DNA from: Tectiglobus sp965247245 | GTDB lineage: Bacteria; Pseudomonadota; Alphaproteobacteria; Rhizobiales; Hyphomicrobiaceae | Direction: 5' to 3' | Assembly (NCBI GenBank): GCA_965247245.1 | Contig: CBDFGV010000003.1 | Location: forward strand, 1,488,001 to 1,552,000 | Length of the DNA stretch: 64,000 nt | Part shown: positions 52,015 through 61,733 of the stretch, one piece after another | Layout of the letters: every line of letters starts with the position of its first letter | How positions within the stretch are numbered: the first letter of the stretch is position 1 | The notes under the pieces: model-generated | Told to the model about the DNA's origin: nothing | The model's input: the letters and a program-made list of their open reading frames with translations, nothing else | Database searches by the model: none | Translations under genes and position numbers: made by a program

Positions 52015-53658
52015 CTACTTTTTCCAGCCGTAGTCTCGAACAGCAGCCTCCTGTGAGATGTATCCATCAAGCAGATCCGCCTCGATCGCGTTAGCGTCGC
52101 GATCTTCAGGCTGACCGTGTCCGGCGCCGCCTGCGCATTGGATTGCAAAGACATCGTCCTTGTTGAGTTCGCGTGTCTTCTTGGGATGAACCGGTTCACC
52201 ATTGATTGCAATCTGGGACTTCGCACCGCTCAGGCCACCTGCAACACCGACGGTGGGATGCTCAGTGCGATCCATGCGCATCGCGAAAGTCATGACATCT
52301 TCCGATGTGGACTTTACAGCCAGGGCATGACCAAGCCCGCCGCGGTACTTGCCGGCTCCACCGGAATCGATCGCAAGTTCCTTGTGAAGGAACATCAACG
52401 GCTTCTCGTTCTCAGTCACTTCCACAGGCACGCCAGAAATGTTCGACGGAAAACCAAGCGACGACACACCATCCATCGATGGCCGCGCACCCAGGCCACC
52501 ATTGGCAAACATGATATCAACGAACCGACGGCCGCTGTTACCCGTTCCCATGTATGCCGAAAGGTGAGGCGGGGCGCCGGTCTCAGCGTTGGTCTTATCC
52601 GGTAGTGCTTGCCCGAGGGTTCGAATAATCAGGCTTGGCAAATACATCGAAACCAATGCGCGCCCACCCAGCGCGGATGGAAACGTTGCATTGATCACGG
52701 TGCCATCTGGCACGGTGTAATCAATCCGTTTGAGCGTCGCGCCATTCACCGGCGATGCCGGCCGCGCGACCGTAATGCAACCAAAAGCAATTTCCGCGAA
52801 CGACCAACGCCAGGTCGTATTGATGCCGAACACGTCCTGCGGTGACGAGCCGGTGCAATCGACGTGCAGGCGCTCACCAGCAATGGTAATCTCGCACTTC
52901 AACTTCAGCGGCGTGTCAAAACCGTCCGTGTCAACCTCACCGGTATAGGTGCCGTCCGGCATCGCCGTAATCGCCTGCGCCATGGCTTGATCAGACCTAG
53001 ACCAAATCTCTTCAAAAAGATCATCAAGGCTGTCCAGCCGGTTCGCGTCCATGAACTCCAACACGCGGCGCTCAGTTATCACGTTGGCGGCCAGCTGAGC
53101 TTCAAGGTCGCCGATGACAATGTCAGGGACGCGTACGTTCATTTTAATAATGCGAAACAAGTCTTCGTTCGGCTTTCCGCCCTGATAGAGCTTGATGACC
53201 GGCAGCCGAAACCCTTCTTCGAACACCTCTTTTGAATCCGCCGACAACAACCGACCACCAACATCTGGCGAATGCGAGACATTCATGGCGTAGGCGACGA
53301 TCTTCCCACCACGAAATATCGGCGTCAGAAAGAAGACGTCATTAATCTGGCTGGCCCCGATCCAAGGGTCGGTTGTGATCAGACTATCACCCGGCTGCAG
53401 CGTCTCTGGTGGGAAGGCAGCCAGGAAGTCGGGCACTGCAAATGACATGCATCCGGTAAACTGCGGCAGTCCATGACGCCCTTGGGCAATCATACGGCCC
53501 TTCGTGTCGAACAACGCACAACTGAAGTCCCAGGCATCGGTTACAATGCGCGAAAACGCTGTCCTCAGCAGGGTTGCCTGAGCTTCATCAACAATCGTGA
53601 TGAGCTTGTTCCACCTCATCGTGAGGGTTACGGGGTCAATCCGGTTTGCATCACTCAT
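52015..53658 (-). CDS. hyuB: hydantoinase B / 5-oxoprolinase family protein
   Basis: A 547-residue protein of the HyuB family, acting with HyuA as the ATP-dependent hydrolase of N-methylhydantoin, 5-oxoproline or related lactams, or as an acetone/acetophenone carboxylase subunit. MRWNKLITIVDEAQATLLRT, FDTKGRMIAQGRHGLPQF, DSLITTDPWIGASQINDVFF and the GGAGKYRGGLGHAL segment are typical. Its ATG overlaps the hyuA stop by four bases, so the pair is translationally coupled. Which substrate it acts on is not evident. Confidence 0.93.
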   Translation of the reverse strand: MSDANRIDPVTLTMRWNKLITIVDEAQATLLRTAFSRIVTDAWDFSCALFDTKGRMIAQGRHGLPQFTGCMSFAVPDFLAAFPPETLQPGDSLITTDPWIGASQINDVFFLTPIFRGGKIVAYAMNVSHSPDVGGRLLSADSKEVFEEGFRLPVIKLYQGGKPNEDLFRIIKMNVRVPDIVIGDLEAQLAANVITERRVLEFMDANRLDSLDDLFEEIWSRSDQAMAQAITAMPDGTYTGEVDTDGFDTPLKLKCEITIAGERLHVDCTGSSPQDVFGINTTWRWSFAEIAFGCITVARPASPVNGATLKRIDYTVPDGTVINATFPSALGGRALVSMYLPSLIIRTLGQALPDKTNAETGAPPHLSAYMGTGNSGRRFVDIMFANGGLGARPSMDGVSSLGFPSNISGVPVEVTENEKPLMFLHKELAIDSGGAGKYRGGLGHALAVKSTSEDVMTFAMRMDRTEHPTVGVAGGLSGAKSQIAINGEPVHPKKTRELNKDDVFAIQCAGGAGHGQPEDRDANAIEADLLDGYISQEAAVRDYGWKK

Positions 53659-55757
53659 GACAACACTTCCCTGATATCGAGCACGAGCATGCGCTCATGA
53701 TCGACTTCCAGATTTGCCCCTGGCGGCACGACCGTCGTCGACTCCTGATCTTCAATAATCGCCGGTCCGTTGATCTTCGCGCCGACCGGAAGTTCCGCGC
53801 GTTCGTAAACTGCGCAGGTGACCGGCTCCTTTATGCTCGGGAACACCACGGATCGCTCTGCCTTTTGCCGGACCTCACCAGCTTTGCTATCCCGTCCGGA
53901 CCAACTAATGTCCAGATCAGGGCGCGGGCCAGATACGTTCATGCGCCAGCTCACAGTTTCGATTGGTACGTCTGCGATCTCACGGCCGTAATAATCCCGG
54001 TAGGCCTTGTAGAATTGCCCTTGAATCTTGGCTGCGCCCGCATCGCTGAGATCCTCGCGCGACAACGGCACGGTGACTTCATAGCGCTGGCCGTAATAAC
54101 GCATATCCGCAGACAACACGACCGTCACGCCTTTCTCGACACCGGCATCTTTCAGTTGCTTGCGCCCCAGAGCTTCGAGCTCGCCGTAACGCGCGTTAAC
54201 GTGCTGCCAATCGATATGATCGAGTTCGCGCATATAGCCGAAGACAAAGTCGAATGACATTGGTGACGTGAGACAACCCAGCGCCGATAGCACGCCGGCT
54301 GCAAACGGGATTCTCACCTTGCCGATGCCAAGCCGTCGCGCCACATCCCAGGCATGCGCGGGTGCTGCCCCGCCAAAGGCCAAGAGTTCGTATTGGCGAA
54401 GATCTATGCCCTGCTCAGCCGAGTAAACGGCGGCGGCATTCGCCATGTTATCATTGACCACCTCAAAGACGTTGGCGGCCGCTCTCTCAGCACTGTCATT
54501 CAAAGGCTGTGCAACATCCGAGTTCACCGCCGCAATTGATTTCTCCCGATCGAGTGTCATCTTCCCGCCGAGGAAGTAGTCGGGATTGAGCAAGCCCAAG
54601 ACAACGTCGGCGTCCGTCACGGTTGCTTTGGTGCCACCCTGTCCGTAACAGGCCGGGCCAGGAGCTGAGCCAGCGCTTTCGGGCCCAACCGTAATCAGTC
54701 CCAGATCATCGACGGCAGCAATACTGCCGCCCCCAGCGCCGATTTCGATCAGGTCCACGGCGGGGGCTTTGAGCAGCAGACCGCTGCCCTTTTGAAATCG
54801 CTTGACCCGCGCCACCTCGAGATCGGTTGTTCGTGTCGGCTCGAAATTTGTGATCAACGAGATCTTTGCTGTTGTTCCACCCATATCGAACGACAGCAGG
54901 TGCGATGTATCGAGCGTCCGCGCATAGTGCGCGGCAATAGAAACGCCCGCGGCTGGTCCAGACTCAACAAGGCGGACAGGGTACTGCCTCGCCACATCGA
55001 GGCTCAACGTGCCTGCATTCGAACCCATAACGAAGAAGGCCCCGGACGAGCCTTTCGCATCAAGAGCATCGACAAGGGCACCGAGGTATCGGTCGATCAA
55101 CGGTTGCACGTAGGCGTTTGCAACCGTTGTCGACACGCGGCCATACTCTCCAATCTCCGGCAGAACGTCTGAAGATAACGTAATAGGCAGAGCCGGATTG
55201 ATAGACTGTATGGCTTCGCGAGCAGCGTGCTCATTGGCAGGGTTGGCGTAACTGTGCAGGAAGCACACCGCCACTGCTTCAACACCCTGCGCTTCAGATG
55301 CATTCAAGGCCGCTTCAATATCGCCTTTGTCCAACTCTGTCAGAACCGCGCCATCATAGGTCGTTCGCTCCGTCACCCCCAGGCGTCGCCGCCGCGGCAC
55401 GAGCGGTTCAGGGAATTGGATAAATAGATCGTAGAGATCGTATCGCAACTCCGTCCTCGTCTCCAAGGCATCGCGAAATCCGCGTGTCGTCAAAAGGAGG
55501 ATACGCGCACCTTTTCTTTCGATAATGGCATTGGTTGCCAGTGTGGTGCCGTGCACAATGGTGCTGATAGTCTCTGCTGGTGCCGAAGTCCTGGTCAGCA
55601 TTTCATCGACGGCGTTCAAAACCGCACGTTCTGGCTGGTCTGGCGTCGTTAAAACCTTGGCAGAGTGAATTGATCGGGTTTCGTTGTCGACCACCACGAC
55701 ATCGGTGAAGGTGCCACCGATATCTACGCCGATAGCCAAACGTTTCTTCACTGACAC
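53655..55757 (-). CDS. hyuA: hydantoinase A / 5-oxoprolinase family protein
   Basis: A 700-residue protein with the ASKHA-like ATP-binding start AIGVDIGGTFTDVVVVDNE and TLATNAIIERKGARILLLTT. The hydantoinase/oxoprolinase body follows (SFDMGGTTAKISLITN, GPGPACYG-like GSAPGPACYGQGGTKATVTD, and AFGGAAPAHAWDVARRLG). GTG 55757 has GAGGAGG seven bases upstream, so this unusual start is well supported. Works as a complex with HyuB. The 198 bases to the divergent MBL gene would hold both promoters. Confidence 0.94.
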   Translation of the reverse strand: MSVKKRLAIGVDIGGTFTDVVVVDNETRSIHSAKVLTTPDQPERAVLNAVDEMLTRTSAPAETISTIVHGTTLATNAIIERKGARILLLTTRGFRDALETRTELRYDLYDLFIQFPEPLVPRRRRLGVTERTTYDGAVLTELDKGDIEAALNASEAQGVEAVAVCFLHSYANPANEHAAREAIQSINPALPITLSSDVLPEIGEYGRVSTTVANAYVQPLIDRYLGALVDALDAKGSSGAFFVMGSNAGTLSLDVARQYPVRLVESGPAAGVSIAAHYARTLDTSHLLSFDMGGTTAKISLITNFEPTRTTDLEVARVKRFQKGSGLLLKAPAVDLIEIGAGGGSIAAVDDLGLITVGPESAGSAPGPACYGQGGTKATVTDADVVLGLLNPDYFLGGKMTLDREKSIAAVNSDVAQPLNDSAERAAANVFEVVNDNMANAAAVYSAEQGIDLRQYELLAFGGAAPAHAWDVARRLGIGKVRIPFAAGVLSALGCLTSPMSFDFVFGYMRELDHIDWQHVNARYGELEALGRKQLKDAGVEKGVTVVLSADMRYYGQRYEVTVPLSREDLSDAGAAKIQGQFYKAYRDYYGREIADVPIETVSWRMNVSGPRPDLDISWSGRDSKAGEVRQKAERSVVFPSIKEPVTCAVYERAELPVGAKINGPAIIEDQESTTVVPPGANLEVDHERMLVLDIREVLS

Positions 55758-55955
55758 GAACGCGCCTCCTCAAAGTCAAATCCCGAATTGCGCGATCGAG
55801 AGCCAGTCAACTTGCAATCCGTTGCGCCGATACAATTCTGAAATGTCGCGCAGGTTGCATCAAGCAGGGATATGATATCGCGGCACGATACGCATCTTTG
55901 CAGCTTGTCGACACCGGCTGTCCAATGGGAACCTGCGAGTCCTTAGGAGATTCAA

Positions 55956-56903
55956 ATGACAACGGGTGCTACTCTCGCACCGCAATTTCAGGCAAAGCGC
56001 AACCGATCAAGCGCAAATTCAGCGAGACGTGTCATGGTCAATACGATTGAGTTGGGCGACATCACCATTCAACAGGTCGTTGAACAACAGGCCCCGATTT
56101 TCCCGACCTTTGAGTTCTTTCCCGATCTAACGGAAGAGTTGCTAAACGAACATCGCTCCTGGCTCGAACCTAACTTCATCGATCCCGCAACTAATCAGGT
56201 GATACTCTGCATTCAAAGCTACATCGTCAAAACTGAGCACCATACGATTCTCATCGACAGCTGTGTCGGCAATCACAAGCACCTGCCGGTGCGGGCCATG
56301 TGGCACCAAATGAAACTCGACAGTTACGAGAAAAACTTCCGCGCCACCGGCCTTACTTTTGAAGACATTGACTTTGTGATGTGCACGCACCTGCACACCG
56401 ACCATGTTGGTTGGAACACGCGACTCGACAATGGCCGCTGGGTTCCCACATTCCCAAATGCCAAATATGTCTTCTCTGATCGCGAACTTCAGTTCTGGAC
56501 GGAGAGAAACCGCACAGATCCCGAGAGCTGCCCGTGGATCACGGAGTCAGTCCTGCCGATCGTCGATGCCAAGATGGTTGAAACCGTACACAGCAACCAT
56601 TGTCTCAACGACCACGTTCAGCTTATCCCGTCGCCAGGCCACACAATCGATCACTACTCCGTCCTGGTCGGGCAATCAGGACAAGATGCACTCATCACCG
56701 GCGACATGGTGCATTCACCGATCCAGGCCCGCTATCCGGAGATCGGCATGTTCTCCGATTACGACTCCGCGCAAGCTGGTCGTTCTCGTCGCGAGATTTT
56801 AGGTCGTTTCTGTGATACGTCGACGTTAATGTGCACCGCGCATTTCCCATCTCCGTCAACAGGGCACGTCACAGAGTGGGAGGACGGTTTCTGGATTGGA
56901 TGA
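55956..56903 (+). CDS. MBL-fold metallohydrolase (lactonase-like)
   Basis: A 315-residue protein. ATG 55956 has AGGAG seven bases upstream; the first 27 residues are polar and could be optional, since an in-frame ATG at 56034 starts the fold. The zinc motif is MCTHLHTDHVGW (H145, H147, D149, H150), later IPSPGHTIDHYSVLV, ALITGDMVHSPIQ and CTAHFPSPSTGHV. This set resembles the AHL lactonase and related hydrolases. Divergent from hyuA; convergent with the MocR-type gene, 15 bases apart. Confidence 0.9.
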   Translation: MTTGATLAPQFQAKRNRSSANSARRVMVNTIELGDITIQQVVEQQAPIFPTFEFFPDLTEELLNEHRSWLEPNFIDPATNQVILCIQSYIVKTEHHTILIDSCVGNHKHLPVRAMWHQMKLDSYEKNFRATGLTFEDIDFVMCTHLHTDHVGWNTRLDNGRWVPTFPNAKYVFSDRELQFWTERNRTDPESCPWITESVLPIVDAKMVETVHSNHCLNDHVQLIPSPGHTIDHYSVLVGQSGQDALITGDMVHSPIQARYPEIGMFSDYDSAQAGRSRREILGRFCDTSTLMCTAHFPSPSTGHVTEWEDGFWIG

Positions 56904-56918
56904 GATCACGCGCCGCCG

Positions 56919-58334
56919 CTAACTGTGTGAGCGTGCCAAAGCTCCGAGCATCTCAATGCTCTGCGCAATCCGGTCGCTCCAATCCTCACCGCAGCTCAGG
57001 CGGATGCAATGCTTGTAGCGATCACTGGCCGAAAACATATCACCCGGTGCAATACAGATCCCTTCAGCCAAGGCCGCGCGGAACAGGGCTCGGCTATCGC
57101 AGTTCTCTGGCAGTTCCAGCCATAAAACAAAGCCGCCAGCCGGACGTGTCACGCGGGTCCCGCTCGGGAAGTGGCGGTCGATAGCACGCGTCATACGGTC
57201 GATATGATCGGCAAAAACACGTCTGATCCGCCTCAGATGATTGTCATAGCCACCGCATTCCAGGAACTCCGCCAGGGCTGCTTGCGGCAAGGCCGGACCG
57301 CAGAGAGTTTGCGCAAACTTCTGCGCAAGGATCTCCGACATGCGCTGTCGCGCAATGATCCATCCGACCCGATACCCTGGCGCAATCGTCTTGGAAAACG
57401 AATTGCAATAGATGATCTCTGCATCTGAACCGATCGCCATAAACGGCTTTGGTCGCTCAGGCCCGAAGTAGATATCGCCATAGATGTCGTCCTCGATCAG
57501 AGGGACATTGTGACGGGCAAGAATGTCCAAAATCTCGCGCTTCTGCTCATCCGGCATCGCATGACCAAGCGGGTTGTTGAAGCTCGAGGAAAACAGGCAG
57601 GCACTCACACGCCGCGACTTCAGAGCTTCTTCGAGAGCCGCCGGTTCGATGCCACGCGCCGGACTGGTCGGCAACTCCAGTGCCTTGAGCCCCAGAGCCT
57701 CAAGGACCTGCAGTATCCCAAAGTAAGTCGGTGACTCGATGGCGACGGTGTCACCGCGACTAGTTAGGGCCTGTAGGGATAACGACAAGGCTTCCGTACA
57801 TCCAATTGTCAACAAAACATCATCCGGCGACAGCGCTTGCCCCCAGCGAATGACGCGGCGACAGATTTCTTCGCGGAGCGACATCAGTCCGCGCGGCTCT
57901 GTATAGATGTTGTATTCGCTACCGCGCGATCGGGCCGCCCGCGCCATAAACTTGTCGAGTCGTCCTGCGGCCAACAAGTCGGCACTCGGAATGGCGCACC
58001 CCAAAGGCACTAGATCCGGATTAGCTGCTTGCTCCAGAAGCTCGGTCACGTGACCAGTAATCGTAACCGACGACGGTCGTTTAGGCGGCTGCGAAGTTTT
58101 GGGCGAAGCCATACTGACCCGCCCGTGGCTTGCAATGTAAAACCCTGACTTGGGCCGTGCTTCCAAGACACCACGGTCTTCAAGTAGGCGATAGGCGTGC
58201 AGCACGGTTGACATGCTTGCCTTGCGGTCCCGCGCTATCCTGCGCAGAGACGGAGCACGCATCCCCATCCTGAGCGTGCCGCAATCAACAAGACTGACAA
58301 CGAAGTCCGCCACCTCTTCATACTTGGTCTGCAT
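56919..58334 (-). CDS. MocR/PdxR-family regulator (GntR helix-turn-helix fused to aminotransferase fold)
   Basis: A 471-residue protein from ATG 58334 (27 further codons are open upstream but do not look like the family). The N-terminal winged helix (ADFVVSLVDCGTLRMGMRAP, then ASMSTVLHAYRLLEDRGVLE) is GntR-type; residues about 100-470 form a class I aminotransferase fold with the PLP lysine in YCNSFSKTIAPGYRVGW. MocR proteins use PLP or a PLP-amine adduct to control nearby genes. The target is likely the divergent aminotransferase/decarboxylase operon. Confidence 0.93.
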   Translation of the reverse strand: MQTKYEEVADFVVSLVDCGTLRMGMRAPSLRRIARDRKASMSTVLHAYRLLEDRGVLEARPKSGFYIASHGRVSMASPKTSQPPKRPSSVTITGHVTELLEQAANPDLVPLGCAIPSADLLAAGRLDKFMARAARSRGSEYNIYTEPRGLMSLREEICRRVIRWGQALSPDDVLLTIGCTEALSLSLQALTSRGDTVAIESPTYFGILQVLEALGLKALELPTSPARGIEPAALEEALKSRRVSACLFSSSFNNPLGHAMPDEQKREILDILARHNVPLIEDDIYGDIYFGPERPKPFMAIGSDAEIIYCNSFSKTIAPGYRVGWIIARQRMSEILAQKFAQTLCGPALPQAALAEFLECGGYDNHLRRIRRVFADHIDRMTRAIDRHFPSGTRVTRPAGGFVLWLELPENCDSRALFRAALAEGICIAPGDMFSASDRYKHCIRLSCGEDWSDRIAQSIEMLGALARSHS

Positions 58335-58374
58335 CAGCGCCCGCTCAATCCCAGTGCCAAAATTCGATTGGGAC

Positions 58375-58434
58375 ACAGATAACAGAAAACCAAACTGTAC
58401 TCCATACAAAATCAATTATCTGTATCTGTTATGG
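58375..58434. promoter_or_regulatory. candidate MocR operator: repeated ATCTGT / ACAGAT
   Basis: In the 157-base divergent interval, ACAGAT (58375-58380, within ACAGATAACAG) is repeated inverted and doubled as ATCTGTATCTGT (58418-58429), followed by TATGG; TCCATAC (58402 region) mirrors it. Directly repeated half-sites plus an inverted one is the layout used by PdxR/GabR-type regulators. Assigned by eye. Confidence 0.45.
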
Positions 58435-58491
58435 AACTCACAAATGCTCCAATTTACGCGATGATTGATTGCAAGAGAGCGGGTAAAAACC

Positions 58492-59652
58492 ATGACAAAA
58501 CACAACAGTTCTCGGCTCAGACGCTTCCAGCCCAACGACATCATGTCTCTCACAGAAGAGACGCCGGACTTTGATCTCGCAGAAAGCGTCGGTCCCGATC
58601 TCGTGCTAAGTGAATTGGCGGCCCTGCAGGAGTCCAGCTTTGGCGACTCACTAAAACTTCAATACGGGACTGCTCAAGGCAGTCCGGACCTTCGTCAGGC
58701 TATCGCGGCGGCCAACGGCGTCGATGCGGATGATGTTGTCATCACAGTCGGCGGCATGCACGCGCTGTTCCTTACCGCATTCTGTACATGCGAGCCAGGC
58801 GATGAAGTCATCACAACGACACCGCTGTTCCCCAATACCCGTAGCACGTTGGAGTCGGTGCGGGCGCGCATCCGAACAATTCGCTTAACCTTCGATGCGG
58901 GTTACAAGCTGACGCCGGAAGATGTTTCAGCAGAGATGACATCCACCACTCGGATGGTCAGCCTGGCAACACCGCAAAACCCATCCGGCGTTGCGATTGC
59001 GCCGGAAACGCTGTTGCAGATCGCAGAGCAAATGACGCGGATCAGCCCGGACTCGCACCTCATCGTCGATGAGACATACCGCGAAGCCGTCTACGGCGGG
59101 AACGCGCCAGTGCCATCGGCTGCCAACTTGCATCCACGCATCGTATCGGTTGCCTCGCTTTCAAAGTGCCACGGTGCACCCGGTCTGCGCATCGGCTGGG
59201 CTATCACGCGTGATCCAGCCCTTCGTGAACAGTTGATCCTGGCCAAGTTCAACACGGTCATTTCGAATTCCACTCTCGACGAGGCAATGGCGTTGCGCGT
59301 ATTCGACGAGATCGACACCATATTTGCGGCGCGTAAGCAGCGCCTTCAGGATGGTTTTGAGCGGACAGAAAACTGGGTCACAAACCACAAACACTATGTC
59401 GACTGGATCGCACCGGATGCCGGCGCGCTGTGCTGTATACGCCTAAGGCCAGAGTTGTTCGATCCAGCCACCACCGCTAGGTTCTACAAGAAACTTGCGA
59501 GCAAAGGGGTCCGTGTTGCGCCGGGCTCATGGTTTGGCGAAGACAACCGTGTTTTTCGACTAGGCTTCGGACTGTTGCCGATGGCGCAACTTGATGCCGG
59601 ACTGGTGCGCTTGACGGAAGCCCTTGAAGACGCCTCAAGAGCCGCAGCCTAA
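58492..59652 (+). CDS. PLP-dependent aminotransferase, class I/II
   Basis: A 386-residue fold type I aminotransferase starting at ATG 58492 (an in-frame TTG upstream is unlikely). The substrate loop QYGTAQGSPDLRQAIA, the PLP-ring pocket LATPQNPSGV, HLIVDETYREAVYG (D193, Y196) and the internal aldimine lysine in ASLSKCHGAPGLRIGW (K225) are clear. The donor and acceptor are not known. It begins the operon read towards the PLP decarboxylase 24 bases away, opposite the MocR regulator. Confidence 0.93.
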   Translation: MTKHNSSRLRRFQPNDIMSLTEETPDFDLAESVGPDLVLSELAALQESSFGDSLKLQYGTAQGSPDLRQAIAAANGVDADDVVITVGGMHALFLTAFCTCEPGDEVITTTPLFPNTRSTLESVRARIRTIRLTFDAGYKLTPEDVSAEMTSTTRMVSLATPQNPSGVAIAPETLLQIAEQMTRISPDSHLIVDETYREAVYGGNAPVPSAANLHPRIVSVASLSKCHGAPGLRIGWAITRDPALREQLILAKFNTVISNSTLDEAMALRVFDEIDTIFAARKQRLQDGFERTENWVTNHKHYVDWIAPDAGALCCIRLRPELFDPATTARFYKKLASKGVRVAPGSWFGEDNRVFRLGFGLLPMAQLDAGLVRLTEALEDASRAAA

Positions 59653-59676
59653 AGCAATTTGGAGATGCACACCTAA

Positions 59677-61044
59677 ATGAAAGATTCGGAAGTCCAGGAG
59701 CTTCTCCAAAAGGCACAAGGCTATGCCAGAGCTTACGTTCAGGCAGCCAATCATCAGAGGGCGTTTCCGGACGCTGAGGCCTTGGCCAACCTTGCCGCCT
59801 TTGATCATGCGCTGCCGGACAACGGCATTGCTGCATCGGAGATGCTTGAGCGACTGCATACGGTAGGCGGCCCCGCCACCGTGCCGACAACAGGCGGGCG
59901 CTACTTTGGCTTCGTCAATGGTGGAACCCACCCACCGGCACTTGGTGCGCGCTGGCTAGCCGACGCCTGGGACCAGAACGCAGCACTCTTCGTCATGTCT
60001 CCGATCGCGGCACGTCTGGAGCAGGTGTCCGAGAGCTGGCTGGTCGACCTGCTTGGCTTACCGCAAGGCACAGCGGCAGGCTTTGTCGGTGGCACGTCAA
60101 TGTCATTATCCTGCGGCCTTGCCACGGCCCGCAATGCCTGCCTCAAGCGGCAAGGTTGGGATGTTGCATCGGCAGGACTATTCGGTGCACCAGAAATCAA
60201 AGTCATTCTTGGCGAGCAGGCGCACGGTGCCGTGTTTCGGTCGCTCTCGTTCCTGGGTCTAGGATCTGATAGGGTTCAGAAAGTCGCTTGCGACGACCAA
60301 GGCCGCATGAAGCCGGACGCGCTGCCAAAGCTTGACACCAGTTCAATCCTCATTCTCGCTGCCGGCAACGTCAACAGTGGCTCCTTCGACAACCTTCGCG
60401 AGCTTTGCACTAAAGCCAAGGAAGCGGGCGCCTGGGTCCATGTCGACGGCGCGTTCGGTCTCTGGGCGGCGGCATCTCCCAACCATCGGCATTTGTGTGA
60501 TGGGATCGAGCTGGCCGACTCATGGTCGGTCGACGCCCACAAGACCCTCAATGCGCCCTACGATTCCGGCATCATATTTTGCCGTGACCGCAAGGCTTTG
60601 GTCTCAGCCCTCCACGCCGAAGGTGCTTACCTGCAGTGGAGCGAAGAACGCGACAGTATGCTCTATACCGCCGACATGTCCAGACGTGCGCGCGGGATCG
60701 AGCTCTGGGCCACATTGATTACGATGGGTCGCTCCGGCGTTGGTGAACTCGTCGATCGGCTCTGCACCCACGCGCGAGACGTAGCCCAAAAGCTCGGATC
60801 ACATGGCTTCAACGTGCTCAACGACGTTGTCCTCAACCAGGTTATCGTGTCCTGCGGGTCAGAAGTTAAGACGCAATCTACTTTGCAGCATTTGCAAGCG
60901 TCCGGAGAATGCTGGTGCGGCGGCAGCATGTGGCATGGTGAGCCCGTCATCCGGATCAGTGTATGCTCACATGCCACAACGACAGATGATATCGATCGGA
61001 CTGTGGCAGCCTTCATTGCAGCTAGAGACCAGGCACACAACTGA
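59677..61044 (+). CDS. PLP-dependent group II amino-acid decarboxylase
   Basis: A 455-residue protein of the aromatic-amino-acid/glutamate/aspartate decarboxylase family. The PLP-stacking His is in ILGEQAHGAVFRSL (H184), the pyridine-N Asp in WVHVDGAFGLW (D257), and the Schiff-base Lys in SWSVDAHKTLNAPYDSGI (K289). Substrate (aromatic amino acid, aspartate, DABA) cannot be told. It starts 24 bases after the aminotransferase, so both probably process related amino compounds, with a GNAT acetyltransferase next. Confidence 0.92.
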   Translation: MKDSEVQELLQKAQGYARAYVQAANHQRAFPDAEALANLAAFDHALPDNGIAASEMLERLHTVGGPATVPTTGGRYFGFVNGGTHPPALGARWLADAWDQNAALFVMSPIAARLEQVSESWLVDLLGLPQGTAAGFVGGTSMSLSCGLATARNACLKRQGWDVASAGLFGAPEIKVILGEQAHGAVFRSLSFLGLGSDRVQKVACDDQGRMKPDALPKLDTSSILILAAGNVNSGSFDNLRELCTKAKEAGAWVHVDGAFGLWAAASPNHRHLCDGIELADSWSVDAHKTLNAPYDSGIIFCRDRKALVSALHAEGAYLQWSEERDSMLYTADMSRRARGIELWATLITMGRSGVGELVDRLCTHARDVAQKLGSHGFNVLNDVVLNQVIVSCGSEVKTQSTLQHLQASGECWCGGSMWHGEPVIRISVCSHATTTDDIDRTVAAFIAARDQAHN

Positions 61045-61133
61045 TTGCAGTTTCCCACGAAGTCTGAGAGTAGTAGCGCTTGCATTCCCTGACGAAGGTT
61101 CCGCACCTGTCAGTTGACCGTTGGAGATCGAAC

Positions 61134-61727
61134 ATGCCCTGGCCGGAAGACGTCACGCTCAAAGGCGAGATCGCAACCATAGCGCCTTTAGAGCACGCCC
61201 ACGGCGAGGACCTGAAAGAGGCAACGTCTGACGGTGATATGCATAAGCTGTGGTACACAACTGCGCCGTCAGCCGAGACAATGACGAAAGACATCGATGG
61301 CCGCCTTGCACTGCGCAAGGCCGGATCGATGCTGCCCTTCTCAGTTTTTCTCAATGAGACCGGCAAGGCGGTCGGCATGACCACTTATCTCAACATCGAC
61401 GCTGCACACCGTCGCGTTGAAATTGGCGGCACATGGTATCGCAAGTCGACCCAGCGCACGGGCCTCAACACGGAATGCAAGTTCCTGCTGCTGCGCCATG
61501 CCTTTGAAGAATTGGACTGCATAGCCGTTGAATTCCGCACCCACTTTATGAACCAGCAAAGTCGCCGTGCGATCGAGCGGCTCGGCGCAAAGTTTGATGG
61601 CATTCTGCGCGCCCATATGATTATGCCGAACGGTACAATCCGCGACACCGCTGTCTACTCAATCACCGCGCCAGAGTGGCCGGCTGCCAAAGCCAATCTG
61701 ACATGGCAGATGGAAAAGCCGCGCTAA
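61134..61727 (+). CDS. GNAT family N-acetyltransferase (RimJ/RimL-like)
   Basis: A 197-residue protein starting at ATG 61134, which has GGAG seven bases upstream; the longer frame from 61080 is unlikely. The fold shows MLPFSVFLNETGKAVGMTTY, RVEIGGTWYRKSTQRTGLNT (acetyl-CoA loop), ECKFLLLRHAFEELDCIAVE and the MNQQSRRAIERLGAKFDGIL end. It would acetylate an amine, perhaps the product of the decarboxylase just upstream. Co-transcription is likely, 89 bases apart. Confidence 0.88.
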   Translation: MPWPEDVTLKGEIATIAPLEHAHGEDLKEATSDGDMHKLWYTTAPSAETMTKDIDGRLALRKAGSMLPFSVFLNETGKAVGMTTYLNIDAAHRRVEIGGTWYRKSTQRTGLNTECKFLLLRHAFEELDCIAVEFRTHFMNQQSRRAIERLGAKFDGILRAHMIMPNGTIRDTAVYSITAPEWPAAKANLTWQMEKPR

Positions 61728-61733
61728 CCAAAG

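Noticed and set aside
53697..54257. 186-residue frame antisense to hyuA
   Set aside because: Shadow of a highly conserved gene.
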